From Gnetum montanum (lineage: Eukaryota > Streptophyta > Gnetopsida > Gnetales > Gnetaceae), in contig MNCI01005374.1 of assembly GCA_015680685.1 (NCBI GenBank), positions 397,604 through 436,585 on the forward strand: DNA of 38,982 bases. Reading direction: 5' to 3'. The notes under the pieces were generated by a model, which was given only the letters and a program-made list of their open reading frames with translations, was not told the DNA's origin and made no database searches. Positions 29,162 through 38,982 of this stretch are shown in pieces (position 1 is the first letter of the stretch; each line of letters starts with the position of its first letter). The translations under genes and the position numbers were made by a program.

Positions 29162-32100
29162 TTTTTTTGGAAAAAATTCAGGCTATATTATGAGAAAAAT
29201 TTACAAAATGTACAAGCCAAACTCCCAAAAAAGGGGAGAATGATTACCTGCCCCATGCACCTAGCACCCTTAAACAAAAAAGTACTACAGAGCCAGCAAA
29301 AACTTCCCCACCCCACCAGATTCACCCCAACTGCAAGAAATAATAGCAAAACCCTCCCCCCCACTTGGGCCCCAGTTATAGCCTAAGTGGCAGCCAGGAA
29401 CAGGGATAATACATGTGCTCCTACACATGGATATCATCTAGGACCTCCCTATGTGGCTCTATATCAACGAAGACCACTGCCTCCTGAAATCTTTTGAAAA
29501 CCTTTGCCGCGTTGCTCCCCTGTTTATTAGGGTGAAAGTCTCTCCCCTGCCTACGGATGTGGTGCTGCAAGGCCAACCACAGCGCATTCCTACCAATGTT
29601 GAGAATAACATACGGGCATCAACCCTCCCATTGCCAGGTGATCACCCGATCAACATGGACCTTATCCAACTAACATCAAATCTGGTCCTCCTCCTCTTCT
29701 TGCACTCGGTACTCAGTGGCCTCCCTTTCTGCCTCCTCCCACTACCTTGCTTCATCTTCCACCTCCTACCGCACTATTTCCCAAAGCTCTAATTCTTGCT
29801 TAAGATGTGTAGCCACCTTGGCCAAATCCCAACAAATTCTTTTGTTCTTGACGACAACCCAAACAACCTCATCTTGCTACACCACCCACAGCTCCCTTTC
29901 CCTTTGGAACTCTTCTTTTTGGTGCCACGACTCCTCCCACATTAGCTACTCTATAGCTTTCCCCTACTCCACCCCTGCAACAAAGGAGGTCCCCTCGGAA
30001 GTCGACCACTCCCCAAGCGCCTTGCCTCCCACCTTCATCTTCTATTGCCACCTTCATCTCTTGTGCAATGATGAATGTTGCATTCCCCCTTCCCCCAAAA
30101 AGGGAGATATCCCCAAGCACATCACCCCCAAATGCAATCCCCTAGTTCCTCCCCATGCACCTCCTCCACCTCCTCCCTCAATACCCCCTTCTCCAATATT
30201 CGGCTCCCCACTCCCCAGTGCAACCGTCAATCATAAACTGCATGGAGAGACAACCCCACCAGCTCTAAGTGAGTGCCACCCCCTATAGCCCTCCAAAGAG
30301 TCAAAATGAGCCCTGAGTGGCATCCACACCACTACCTCTATAGCATAGCCAAAAGGAACCAAGGCAGATTAGCCCTACATCCCCAACGTAGGTAGCTCAT
30401 TAGGGTAAAGTGGACCAGCACCAATTTCCAAGCATTTCTGAAGTACACAAAGATGTGATCCACCATGATCACTGCCTCCTACCACAATGGCTCTAAGGCC
30501 TACTTTGACACTTGCCCACTTCCTATTTTAGGGTCAACCCTAGGAAAGAAATCTCTAGTGTCTTGTAGCCCCTAGCTATGCAAAGGGACCTTCTCCCCTA
30601 CCACCAACACTTGAAGTAGTTGCACAATGATGACCTCCATGAGTTTGATGCAAGTGCAATGAAAAATTATCCAATCCCCTAGCTAGTTGGTGAAAAATGG
30701 CCCATCCTCGAACTTGAGGTCCCCCTACAACCAAGGAAGCACCTCAAGCCACCCAGCCTATGTCATGAGACACCACAGCCCCTCGTTGCTTCAGTATTCA
30801 TCACATAAGGGCTCAATGATCAATGTTGCCTCCATTGCAAACAAAGCTTTCCACCACAAGCACAAACCCTCCGTAGCAATTTGCCCTAGCAATAGCAACA
30901 GCTCCCCCCTAAACACCCAAAAATTGCACACACACACCAAAATCTCCATAGGATAGCAATGACCAGAGACTCCCTACTAAGCTACATTCCAACTGGGAAG
31001 TTGGCCGCTCTCTACACCTAGTTGGTTAAAATGCATTCTTGGGCAAAGTGCATGGTCATCTCCACCCCCACCATGAAGAGAGGACATGTGTCCTCAATTT
31101 GCATGCCACGTTGTATCAGTTCCCAACATATGGGAAGAGCATCATGCCATAATAACCAAAGAAAGGTTTTAATCTTTTCAAGAAAATACCTTGTCCACAC
31201 ATGGCACCACTTCCTAATTGGGGGAAATCGATCCCAAATCAGTTGCCTAGGTGGGGCATTTAACAACCGCACTTTCATTAGCGCTTGCACATGCCTACAA
31301 ATCACTTGCCAGATTTTTGAAAAATTCCATTCCACTTCCCAAGGTGTGTACTTGCATCGTAGGAGAACAATCCACTATGCAAGATTCAAGTCCTGCGATA
31401 ATAACTTGCCCAAAAGGGCCTAATGTCCCATCGCTAGAACATCCCAAAATCTTAGTATGCTTAGACCCCCCACATCTTTAGGTCTTACCACCTTGTCCCA
31501 AGCCACCAAATGGAGACAATTCCCCCCCTTACCCCCTAAGCACACAAATTCTTGAATAAGTCAATTCACTTGGTTAATTACCCTTGCCGATGGATATGCC
31601 ACATTAGTTTCAAAACATGTTATGGATGACAACACTGCCCAAGCCCACACCGCTCCTCTAGCCTAGGATAGAAATCTATTCATCCAATGGGAAACCCACT
31701 CCTATAAATGTCATAGCAAACCCTACACACTCTGCAATGATGCCAATCAACCATCGACAACCCCAAGTACTTGTCTTCAGCCGAACCGGGTAGCATCCCC
31801 AGCACTTGAATGATCCTTCCCTAGATTCCCATGTCAATATTTAACAAGCAAATAGCTGACTTACCCCAATTGATTTGGAGCCTGATTTCCTCGCCCATGT
31901 GGTGGAGGGTTCTATTGATTGCATGTGCTTGTGGCAAAATGGCCCATGAGAATAGAATAGTGACATGCGCATAATGTTCCACCATGCAATGCACCCCATT
32001 GACATCCAAACCTCTCACCCATTCAGTTTCATAATACATCCGCATCATATCCATCACGAGAATGAAGAGGAATAGAGAAAAAAGATCCCCTTGTTGAAGC

Positions 32101-33335
32101 CCCCTCCTAGTGGTTTCAAAACCCCATAACGTACCCTCCAAATCCAAAGAAAATGCCCCCAACCTTTGAATGTCAACACATAAATTTGCAGAATGTGGAT
32201 GAAAACCTTTGTGAAGCATCACCTCCCGTAGAGCCTCCCAAGAAATCATATCATAGGCTTCAGGGATGTCCAACTTCAAGCACATCCTAGGAAACTTACT
32301 CGCCTAGAGTGGGTGAATGACTTCCTGCACTAGAATAATCTAATTCTGTATGTGCCTACCCTTAACAAAACCTGCCTACTGCATCCCCACTAGGTGCAAC
32401 ATCAACAACCCTAGACGATTCACCAACAACTTCGGAAAAAGTCGAAGCAATGTGTTGCAGATGCCAATAGGCCAAAAGTTTGCAGGACAAGATAGGTTGT
32501 CCTTCTTAGGAATCAACACTATCCAAGCACAGTTTATCTCCCATCTAACTACCCCCCATGACAGCATAGCATTAAAAGCATCAAACAAATTATCCTCAAG
32601 GACATCAATAAACACCTGGAAAAACTCTACTAGCCACCCGTTCAGCCCCCTTTCATCGAAGTGAATGCCAACCTTAATTCCACCCTTGTGAACAAGGCCA
32701 ACAACCATATGCTATCAACCACATTTAAAACTTTTCTGATTTGAATGGTGAGAGGTGAGACCTATTGATGTCACCATATATCTGACCAAAAATCCAACAG
32801 TGCCCCTACCACCCAAGTTGGCCCCTCCACTAGGGAGTCATTCACCATGAGGGTGCTTTTGGACTGTTGTACCAACCATGATACAGTGAAAAAGAAGTGG
32901 GAGTTGTGGTCTCCTTCATCTAGGTCCTCCTGCTCCATTGCTACCAATAGTTCTCTTCCTAAACCTCCAAGGCATGCGACTCAAGTACCTCTACCTCAGC
33001 ATCCCCCTAGTAATCCCTTTGTTCTTGCCTAGCCTGGACCATTGTCAAATGCTTGAGAAACTCCCCCCAACACACCTGAAATGAATATTTATCAGCTACC
33101 CACATTTGTCGAATGTTATGTTTAACCATTGTTAATCCTTGCTTCAGAAATTCTTTGGGCTTAGACGTCCCACTGTGACCTTGCCAGATATCCTTGACAA
33201 TTGGCCACAACCAAGGTCTATAAACCCAATAGCATTTGAACCAAAACACCAAGGATACCCCTTAGTTTTGGGGCCCCACCATGCACAACAACAACCTATG
33301 GTCTAAAGCCACCTGCACTAGACCCTGAACCACCA
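29162..33335 (-). pseudogene. 5'-truncated L1-type LINE (end of endonuclease, RT, zf-RVT), inserted in element D
   Basis: Minus strand. It opens with the end of the endonuclease (LDHRLLL near 33310, a relic of the SDH motif) and the linker FWFKCYWVYRPWLWPIVKD (33252 onward). RT follows at 32708-31821: NCAWIVLIPKKDN, MCLKLDIPEAYDMISWEAL and RRGLQQGDLFSLFLFILVMD. The catalytic YADD box reads YAHV (31973-31962), so the enzyme would be dead. The zf-RVT domain is at 31335-31018 (KIKTFLWLLWHDALP, CPLFMVGVEMTMHF). About 1.8 kb of frame-broken, G-rich sequence follows to a short A run on the minus strand (T7 at 29162-29168), the likely 3' end. ORF1 and most of the endonuclease are missing, as in common 5' truncation. 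Protease pieces of element D lie on both sides, so the LINE landed in D. Confidence 0.82.
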
Positions 33336-33339
33336 CTCG

Positions 33340-33485
33340 TGTATGGTTATGGATGTGGTTTAATAGGTAACTGCAACTACTCTACCATATATTTAAAAAC
33401 TAAATTATCAAAGCTAGCATTATCTATTGTAAATCATGTGAGATGTGTCCTCATGTGGACCATAAAATTTGCTTTCAATTTTTAT
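33340..33485 (-). pseudogene. Element D: start of the protease, beyond the LINE
   Basis: The minus strand reads FTIDNASFDNLV (about 33440-33410) and MVE, stop, LQLPIKPHP (about 33395-33360), the active-site region of a chromovirus protease (family form IDGGSxDN). The rest of the protease lies at about 29130-28900, on the other side of the LINE. Coding similarity stops near 33485, where the LTR of element E seems to begin. The Gag and 5' LTR of D were not found. Confidence 0.65.
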
Positions 33486-33491
33486 ATTTCA

Positions 33492-34960
33492 TGTTATGTT
33501 TAATTTGGAGTGATGTAATGCTTTTAGTTTTCAAAATTTAAAAGTCATAAAGAGTCCTTAGGAGTTAGTTTTTAATTTCCAAAGTTTGAAGTTTATGCTT
33601 TATTTCATGTAAGTGCATGTGCACACTTCAATTTTGTAATGGATCAATGATCTTACATATAATTCTCATCAAAATGAGGCATCCCCAAAAACTATAAGAA
33701 TGAGTCCTCTCCTTCATTGTAAACTTGATGAGAGCACTTTATTTCAAGCTGAAGGTGAATAGAAAAGAAGAAGTGTGTCGGTAGTTCCTTAAGTTTTTAT
33801 GTACATTTTTCTTTTCTTGCTCACTATCTCACAGCATGAATTTCTCACAATAATTTGAGATCCTCACAATTCTTTCATCCAATTCTCACAATGTTCTCAC
33901 AAATTTCTCCCAATTAAATCTCAGTTTTGCTCAATTATTCTCACAATTCTCAATTTTTATCTTACATTTTCACAAGCATTTGGTTCTCATATATTGGTTT
34001 CATGTTTTCTCAATGAATGTTAGAAGTTTAGATATTCAATTAAAAGTGTTTGATGTTTTGGATTTATGATTCCAACAAGGATTTAGCAATTCCTTCGCTA
34101 GGAAGCTTTGCATGTTGGAAAACCTATAATTCTCTCATTTGAATCAATGTTTTGTGTTGATTTGTGAAGGTTTTGGAGAGCTATGTTGGGGTTATTCAGA
34201 ATCTTCACCTTTTCTCACAATTTCAAAGGCACTTGAATGCTGTAAGCCTACTTGGCATTAAAGATTGATAGATATAGTCTTGTCACATAGTTCAGGACAT
34301 TTGGATTCTAGATCTAAGCCCTTAGAGGGATGAAGTGTTGATTTATCTCAAGGATTCTCACATGTTCTATAAAGTTTCAGCTAAGAATTTATGTTGAATC
34401 TCATACTAAATTTCATTGCATGTTTGTTTTTGGAGATTTTTTATAGTCTCTAATGTCTCTAAATATTGTGGCTAAAGTTTGAAGAAAATTTGATGATGTT
34501 TGCCCTTGAATCGGGCTTGTTTCAAACGTTTAATTTTTCAATTGTAGGTGATATCGCTAGTCATAGATTCTAGAAATACTAATCAATATCATTGTTCAAG
34601 ATATCGATCCACATAGATTCTACTGGTAAGAAGCAATATCTTCATACTTTGAGAATTTGAAGTGCCAAACATATCATCAACTACCACTCCAACAATTCCA
34701 ATTGATATAGAGATTTTCATCTTGCTCCATATCATCCCCAATGATCTACATTGATATGTTTATAGGAAAATCCACAAAGCTCCTCACTAAGATATTGCTC
34801 TAGCGACCGAGATTAATAAGAAAAAGTAGGATTTCAAATCCAGTTGTGCCAAGCAACATCCAGTGATATAGTAAAATCTATAAGTTGTTTCTTACCATTA
34901 GGGTTTGAATTTTGGGAATTTTGATTTTGATTTGGTTGAATCTTCTACTATTGATCGCCA
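33492..34960 (+). repeat. Probable LTR of element E (about 1.47 kb, Met-primed)
   Basis: Inferred from the primer site just downstream and from the end of recognisable element D sequence. The start TGTTATG (33492) is a guess; the end ...GATCGCCA (34960) lies 4 nt before the primer site. The interior has many TTCTCACAA repeats (33830-33965). No partner LTR and no recognisable Gag follow, so E is truncated or its coding part is gone. Confidence 0.5.
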
Positions 34961-34964
34961 ATAG

Positions 34965-34976
34965 TGGTATCAGAGC
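34965..34976 (+). promoter_or_regulatory. Primer binding site, initiator tRNA-Met (element E)
   Basis: TGGTATCAGAGC, the perfect 12-nt complement of plant initiator tRNA-Met typical of Ty1/copia and many Ty3/gypsy elements. It orients E on the plus strand. Confidence 0.75.
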
Positions 34977-35445
34977 TCTATGATTTTATTTTATTTTTGT
35001 GATAAATTTGAAGAGGCATAATGTTGTTATTGAAGAATTTGAAGAGACATTAATTTTCATGATGTTTGAAACATAGTTGTATGAGGCATAATTGTTTATG
35101 TCAATTTCTTGGGGCAACTTTTAAACATTTGTATAAGGCTAATGTAATTGCAAATGTTAGGCACATATTACTTTGAAGGAGTAGTTATTTCTCATTTTTC
35201 ACATTCCCCTCAATGTTTGTAATTGATGTCTTGTTCTGAAGCCCAAAGTCATTGGTTATATGTGCCAGAGATTCGTGATTCCCAAGAAAATTTCACGAAC
35301 CGTTTGCGGTGGATTAGGGCACACGTACAGAAATGTGTAAAATTCACATTGGGTACGTACATTATAATTTTTCATGCAATTGTGTCTCGATTTTCAACTT
35401 TCAACCATAACATTCATTGACCATTAAAATCTTACCTATTTTTAC
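34977..35445 (+). other. Short internal stub of element E or flank
   Basis: AT-rich, with repeated AAGAGGCATAA/GAGGCATAA words (35010-35100). The 65-codon frame at 35223-35420 has no recognisable features. No gag is visible. Confidence 0.4.
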
Positions 35446-35617
35446 CTGCAAATCGCATCTGTGTCCAACACCTTTTATTAACTGATGCTCCTACTCCGCC
35501 ATTCGTAGGGAATTGGATGCTTCTATTGCCAAACTCTCCAAATGCTTGTATTTTTGATTTCTCTCTTCCAGCTCTGAAATTCTGTCTTTCATCTTCAGTT
35601 TTTCTCTCAGTATCACA
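35446..35617 (-). pseudogene. Single coiled-coil exon of an unidentified gene
   Basis: Minus strand, 172 nt bounded by an acceptor (GATGCAG before 35617) and a donor (TTGCAG/GTAAAA at 35446/35445). It reads REKLKMKDRISELEERNQ, then KYKHLESLAIEASNSLRMAE, a TAG, and HQLIKGVGHRCDLQ. The heptad pattern with Leu/Ile at regular spacing predicts a coiled coil. One in-frame TAG (CAG expected) suggests a pseudogene. No neighbouring exon was found; it could be a gene fragment carried by a transposon. I do not recognise the protein. Confidence 0.5.
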
Positions 35618-37184
35618 CTGCATCCATGTTTCTAAGTGATGAAGGAGGAGATGAACGTTTCTCCTCATGAAGGAGGTCTTGTCTACCTAGTCTGATTTGG
35701 GTGAAGACGTTGTTGTTAGCTATCGTCTAATTTTCTATGAAAAATATCCAAAAAGAAAGGTCCATATCGATTCTTTCCATATCGATGGACAACTATGGCA
35801 TATATAGTGTATCAGCTATCGTCTGATTTTTAGCTGCCCAATGGTTGTTTAGGATCGCTTACGCTGCCCTTTTGCTTACTCTAACCATCTATTTATTTGG
35901 GATCGCTTGCATGACCCTTCACTTCCCAAAGCTTAATTCCAGGTTACCTAGTCTAGTGGCATTCTTGACATGCTGAGTCCTTTTTCTATGTACATAAAAA
36001 AACTGTCTCACTTACTAGTTTGGTTCAATCATTTTTTCTTTGAAGTTATTTTAAGATTTTGTCAATTTTTTCATGTTTGATTATAATTTGTTCAAGGATA
36101 TAAAATATTTGGAGGTTCTTGTTGAATCATTTTTTCTGATTGTTCAATTCTTGTTATTTTTTGGAACTTTTCCTTTATGTTTTGTACTTTGGTTAAATAC
36201 AACAAGATTATTTGATGTTGCAGGGTTTAATGTTAGGGTGAATGCTTAAAGAAAATAGACTGGAGATTTTAGCGGAAAGAGAATAGATTCTCTTGGTTGA
36301 ATATTTATTATACTTTTTATCATTTAACAATTTCAAAACAACTTTTTGTTCAGTTGCTTACCTTATCGAGACCATTCTTTAATGTTTTATATAATTGAGT
36401 TTTTATTTTTAAAGTGTGCTTAAGTTCTTAGTGCATCGATGTCTTGTCACTCTTTGAAGACATACTAAATTTTTTTTTTTTACCAAAGTGGTTTTGCATT
36501 ATCGTTAAGCTTCTAGAAAAAATTTCCCTTTAATCAGTTAATACCTCTAATACAACGTTCTATTTGGTTTCTAGTTTAATTGTAGTTATGACACTTTTTT
36601 TCTGGGTTGGTTGGTTTGTTTCTTTTGATCAAAGTAGAAAAGATTGATGAACTGAATTAGAATTATGCAGACCAAACCCTACTTGTAGTCATCAGTCAGA
36701 TCCCTTTTGCATGCATTAAAGCTACTTTCACTGTTCTTCAACTTGGGCTTTATTCTTTTATTCAAAGAAGCAATTCATTCATGATGCCATATTTCATATT
36801 TTATGAAATCCTGCCCTTGTTTCAATAGTTATTGAGTACATTTGTCTATGATTTTTAGTTTTTTTTTTCTATTTCTTATTGAAATTTCATCTTGTTATTT
36901 TTAAATTTATCACTATTTTGTATTTTCAATTTTTCCCCTAACTCTATTATTGTTTTGCATTTCCAGATTTATTACATTGAATGACATTTTAATGTTAAAG
37001 CTCGTAAGACATTTTTCTAAAATCTCTTTGCTAGCACAAAAAGAAAAAATAGATACCCTTAGTCACAGTAATTTGGGCAATTGATAGGTATATCTATTTG
37101 TGATTTTTTTTAAAATTCATTTTAACTTTTGTGAAGATTAGCAATCATATCTTATTTTCTAATTTTTACCATTAATATTTACAG
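35618..37184. other. T-rich DNA between the lone exon and the hAT gene
   Basis: No clear coding sequence. Short direct repeats occur: AGCTATCGTCTRATTTT near 35720 and 35815, and GGATCGCTTRC near 35851 and 35900. A pair of CCATATCGAT words lies at 35762-35790. T-rich parts could be an intron or 5' region of the hAT gene; an acceptor (TTTACAG) ends at 37184. Confidence 0.45.
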
Positions 37185-38982
37185 TTATAAAGATAAGCTC
37201 TATTCAAGACATAGATAGCAATGAGAATGAAATAGATAGTACTCTATTGGAGGAAAATGCATCGCAAGAAAAAAATTTCTTAGATTGTAATGTGGAAATT
37301 TTGAAACCATTTGCAAAAGGTAGATTTATTTTGAAATCCCCATTAAAACAATTTGTAAAAGAATTAGACACTTGTAAGAGTGGAGAATGTGGAAGCAAAA
37401 GATGGAAGTGTCATGTATGTAACCATGAATTCATTGCAAGTGGTACATGAATACATCATCATTTCTTTTAGCCATTAGAAAATAAAATAGGAATAGGTGT
37501 TATTACATGTAAATTTCTATATCTTGATATTCAAAAAGCTATGTATGACTACTTTCAAGCAAAGGCTATGATAAAAAGCATTACTGCAAGTATTCGAATA
37601 GAGGAAAGTAAGAACAAAACAAAGGATGTTGTACAACGAGCAAAAAGAAAAGTACTTAAAAAAATAGAAATAAGTTTTCAAGTTGAAAAAATAAAATAAA
37701 AGCTGATATCAATATTGCAAAAATGTTCTATGAAAATGGATTACCATTCAAACTTGCATGTACTCCTTCATTCAAAGAAGCAATTCGTTGTGCCATTGAA
37801 GTGGGTAATATTTCTAAATTTTAAATTATCATTTTTTATTTAAAATTATTACTAAAACCAATATTTTTATATGGCAGGTCCATTTTATATCTCTCTAATT
37901 GAAGATAAAATTTGAAATGATCTTCTTGATGAAAGGTATGAACTTGGCATGAAAAAGTTGGAGGAATGGAAGCAATTTTGGCAGCAAAGTGGTTGTTTTA
38001 TTATAATGGATGAATGGACTGATATTCGTCAACGTCCATTAATTAATATTATAATTAGTTGTCAACTTCGACCATTTTTTCTTAATGCTATAGACTGCTC
38101 CAATCATATAAAATATGCTAATTTTCAAGCCAAATTATTAAAGACAGAAATTGCAACTATTGGTTCAAGCAACATTATTCAAATTATAATAGATTCAACT
38201 CCTATTTGTAGGTATGCAGGAAAAATGATAGAAATGATTTATCCAAATATATTTTGGACTCCTTGTTGTGTTCATTCTCTAAATAATACACTTCATGATA
38301 TTGGTAAAATTGATTGGGTGAAAAAGCTTATTATAGATGCAAGAGACATACAAATTTTCATTCAATCATCATTATTCAAATTCCTTGTTCAGGGAATGTA
38401 GTAAAAATAAGATTTTCAAAAAGCTTATAGAAACAAGGTAATAGAATACAAAAATCTATATTGTGTGTTTTTAAGAAATTTGATTTATTAATGCTAAACT
38501 AATTATAAATTTTGTGAAACAAATATGCTTCATATTTCATAATGTTGGAGAGAATGCAAGAGATACAAGAATCATTATAAATAATGGTTATAACCAGTAA
38601 ATGGAAGAATGGGGAGGAAGCCAACACAACTATGGGAAAGAGTGTTAGAGAAAAGATTTTATCAGATGAGTGGTGGAAACAAAGAAAGTAAGAAATAATT
38701 TATTTGAAATATAATTCTTTATTTTTTATTGTTTGCATCTTTATATCTTATTAAAAATAAGTATTTGTTATATTGTAGGAGGATTATTAGCATGTTGCAA
38801 CCTATTGTTGATTTCATTCGTTATGCCGATATAGATACATCTACATTAGGAGAAATTTATGTAATTTATGAAAATATGTTAACAAAAATTAACAAAAGGG
38901 TTATAGCAATGGATAGCTCTCTTGATTTTTATATGCTCAGTTACTTCCATTGATTCTAAAAAGATGGAATGCTACAAATATC
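37185..38982 (+). pseudogene. hAT-type transposase (BED finger, DUF659-like), truncated by window end
   Basis: Exon 37185-37804 holds a BED-type zinc finger (KRWKCHVCNHEF, a stop, IHHHFF at about 37390-37470) and, after broken sequence, KMFYENGLPFKLACTPSFKE. Intron 37805-37877 (GTAATA...GGCAG) splices in frame. The next exon has the DUF659-like block: CFIIMDEWTDIRQRPLINII, FFLNAIDCSNHIKYA and FWTPCCVHSLNNTLHDIGK, ending in a double stop near 38400. A later block has SDEWWKQRK, then intron 38688-38778 (GTAAGA...TTGTAG) and IISMLQPIVDFIRYADID. The RNase-H-like fold and dimerisation region would continue beyond 38982. The family cuts and pastes DNA in the nucleus with 8-bp target duplications. 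Stops and frame breaks make this copy non-functional. No terminal inverted repeat was seen. Confidence 0.82.

Noticed and set aside
29716-30288. 190-codon Ser/Pro/His-rich plus-strand frame
   Set aside because: Antisense to the LINE; the composition follows from the C-rich strand and there are no domain motifs.
35762-35790. Pair of CCATATCGAT words as an inverted repeat or MITE end
   Set aside because: The arms do not pair beyond the ATCGAT core and no partner terminus was found.
1-38982. CRISPR arrays, operons, bacterial defence systems, rRNA or tRNA genes
   Set aside because: No regularly spaced short repeats, no ribosome-binding-site-led gene clusters and no tRNA cloverleaf were seen; the content is plant transposable elements.

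Overview
This window looks like nuclear DNA of a plant, most likely a seed plant with a large, repeat-rich genome. The evidence is plant-type LTR retrotransposons, a primer site matching plant tRNA-Asp, U-rich introns with GT-AG borders, an L1-type LINE with a zf-RVT domain, and a hAT transposase with a DUF659-like region. I cannot name the species; a gymnosperm is possible but unproven. No bacterial genes, rRNA, tRNA or CRISPR array were seen. Almost everything is transposable-element sequence in several nested layers, mostly broken by stops and frameshifts. The only long intact frame is the gag-protease ORF at 1237-4581.

Layout. (1) 1-5780, minus strand: 5' part of an Athila-like LTR element (element B), with its LTR (4728-5780), tRNA-Asp primer site, intact gag-protease ORF and a long non-coding internal region running off the left edge. 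(2) 6693-11815, plus strand: a decayed multi-exon gene of unknown identity whose introns still splice in frame. (3) 12537-14359 and 22955-24168, minus strand: two halves of the gag-protease region of a Tat/Ogre-like element (element C), split by (4) 14365-22954, plus strand: a complete but decayed element A of the same family as B. A has two LTRs (811 and 798 bp), a near-perfect 5-bp target duplication, a degenerate tRNA-Asp primer site and a PPT. It carries gag, no protease or pol, and a long second ORF with a transposon-protein-like domain and coiled coils. (5) 25100-25400, plus: an orphan gag scrap of the A/B family. (6) 25850-29130 plus 33340-33485, minus: pol of a Reina-like chromovirus (element D), interrupted inside its protease by (7) a 5'-truncated L1-type LINE (29162-33335, minus). 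(8) about 33492-34976, plus: a probable LTR with an initiator-Met primer site (element E), abutting the truncated D. (9) 35446-35617, minus: one coiled-coil exon of an unidentified gene. (10) 37185-38982, plus: a hAT-type transposase pseudogene running off the right edge.

Most unusual points: A and B form a family that appears to move without its own pol. They share gag, LTR architecture and a collinear non-coding region. A has a second large ORF preceded by an internal GATATC palindrome plus TATA box that mimics the LTR promoter. An AGTCATGGGGG PPT motif occurs at internal positions as well as at the true PPT. All alignments and identities were judged by eye.
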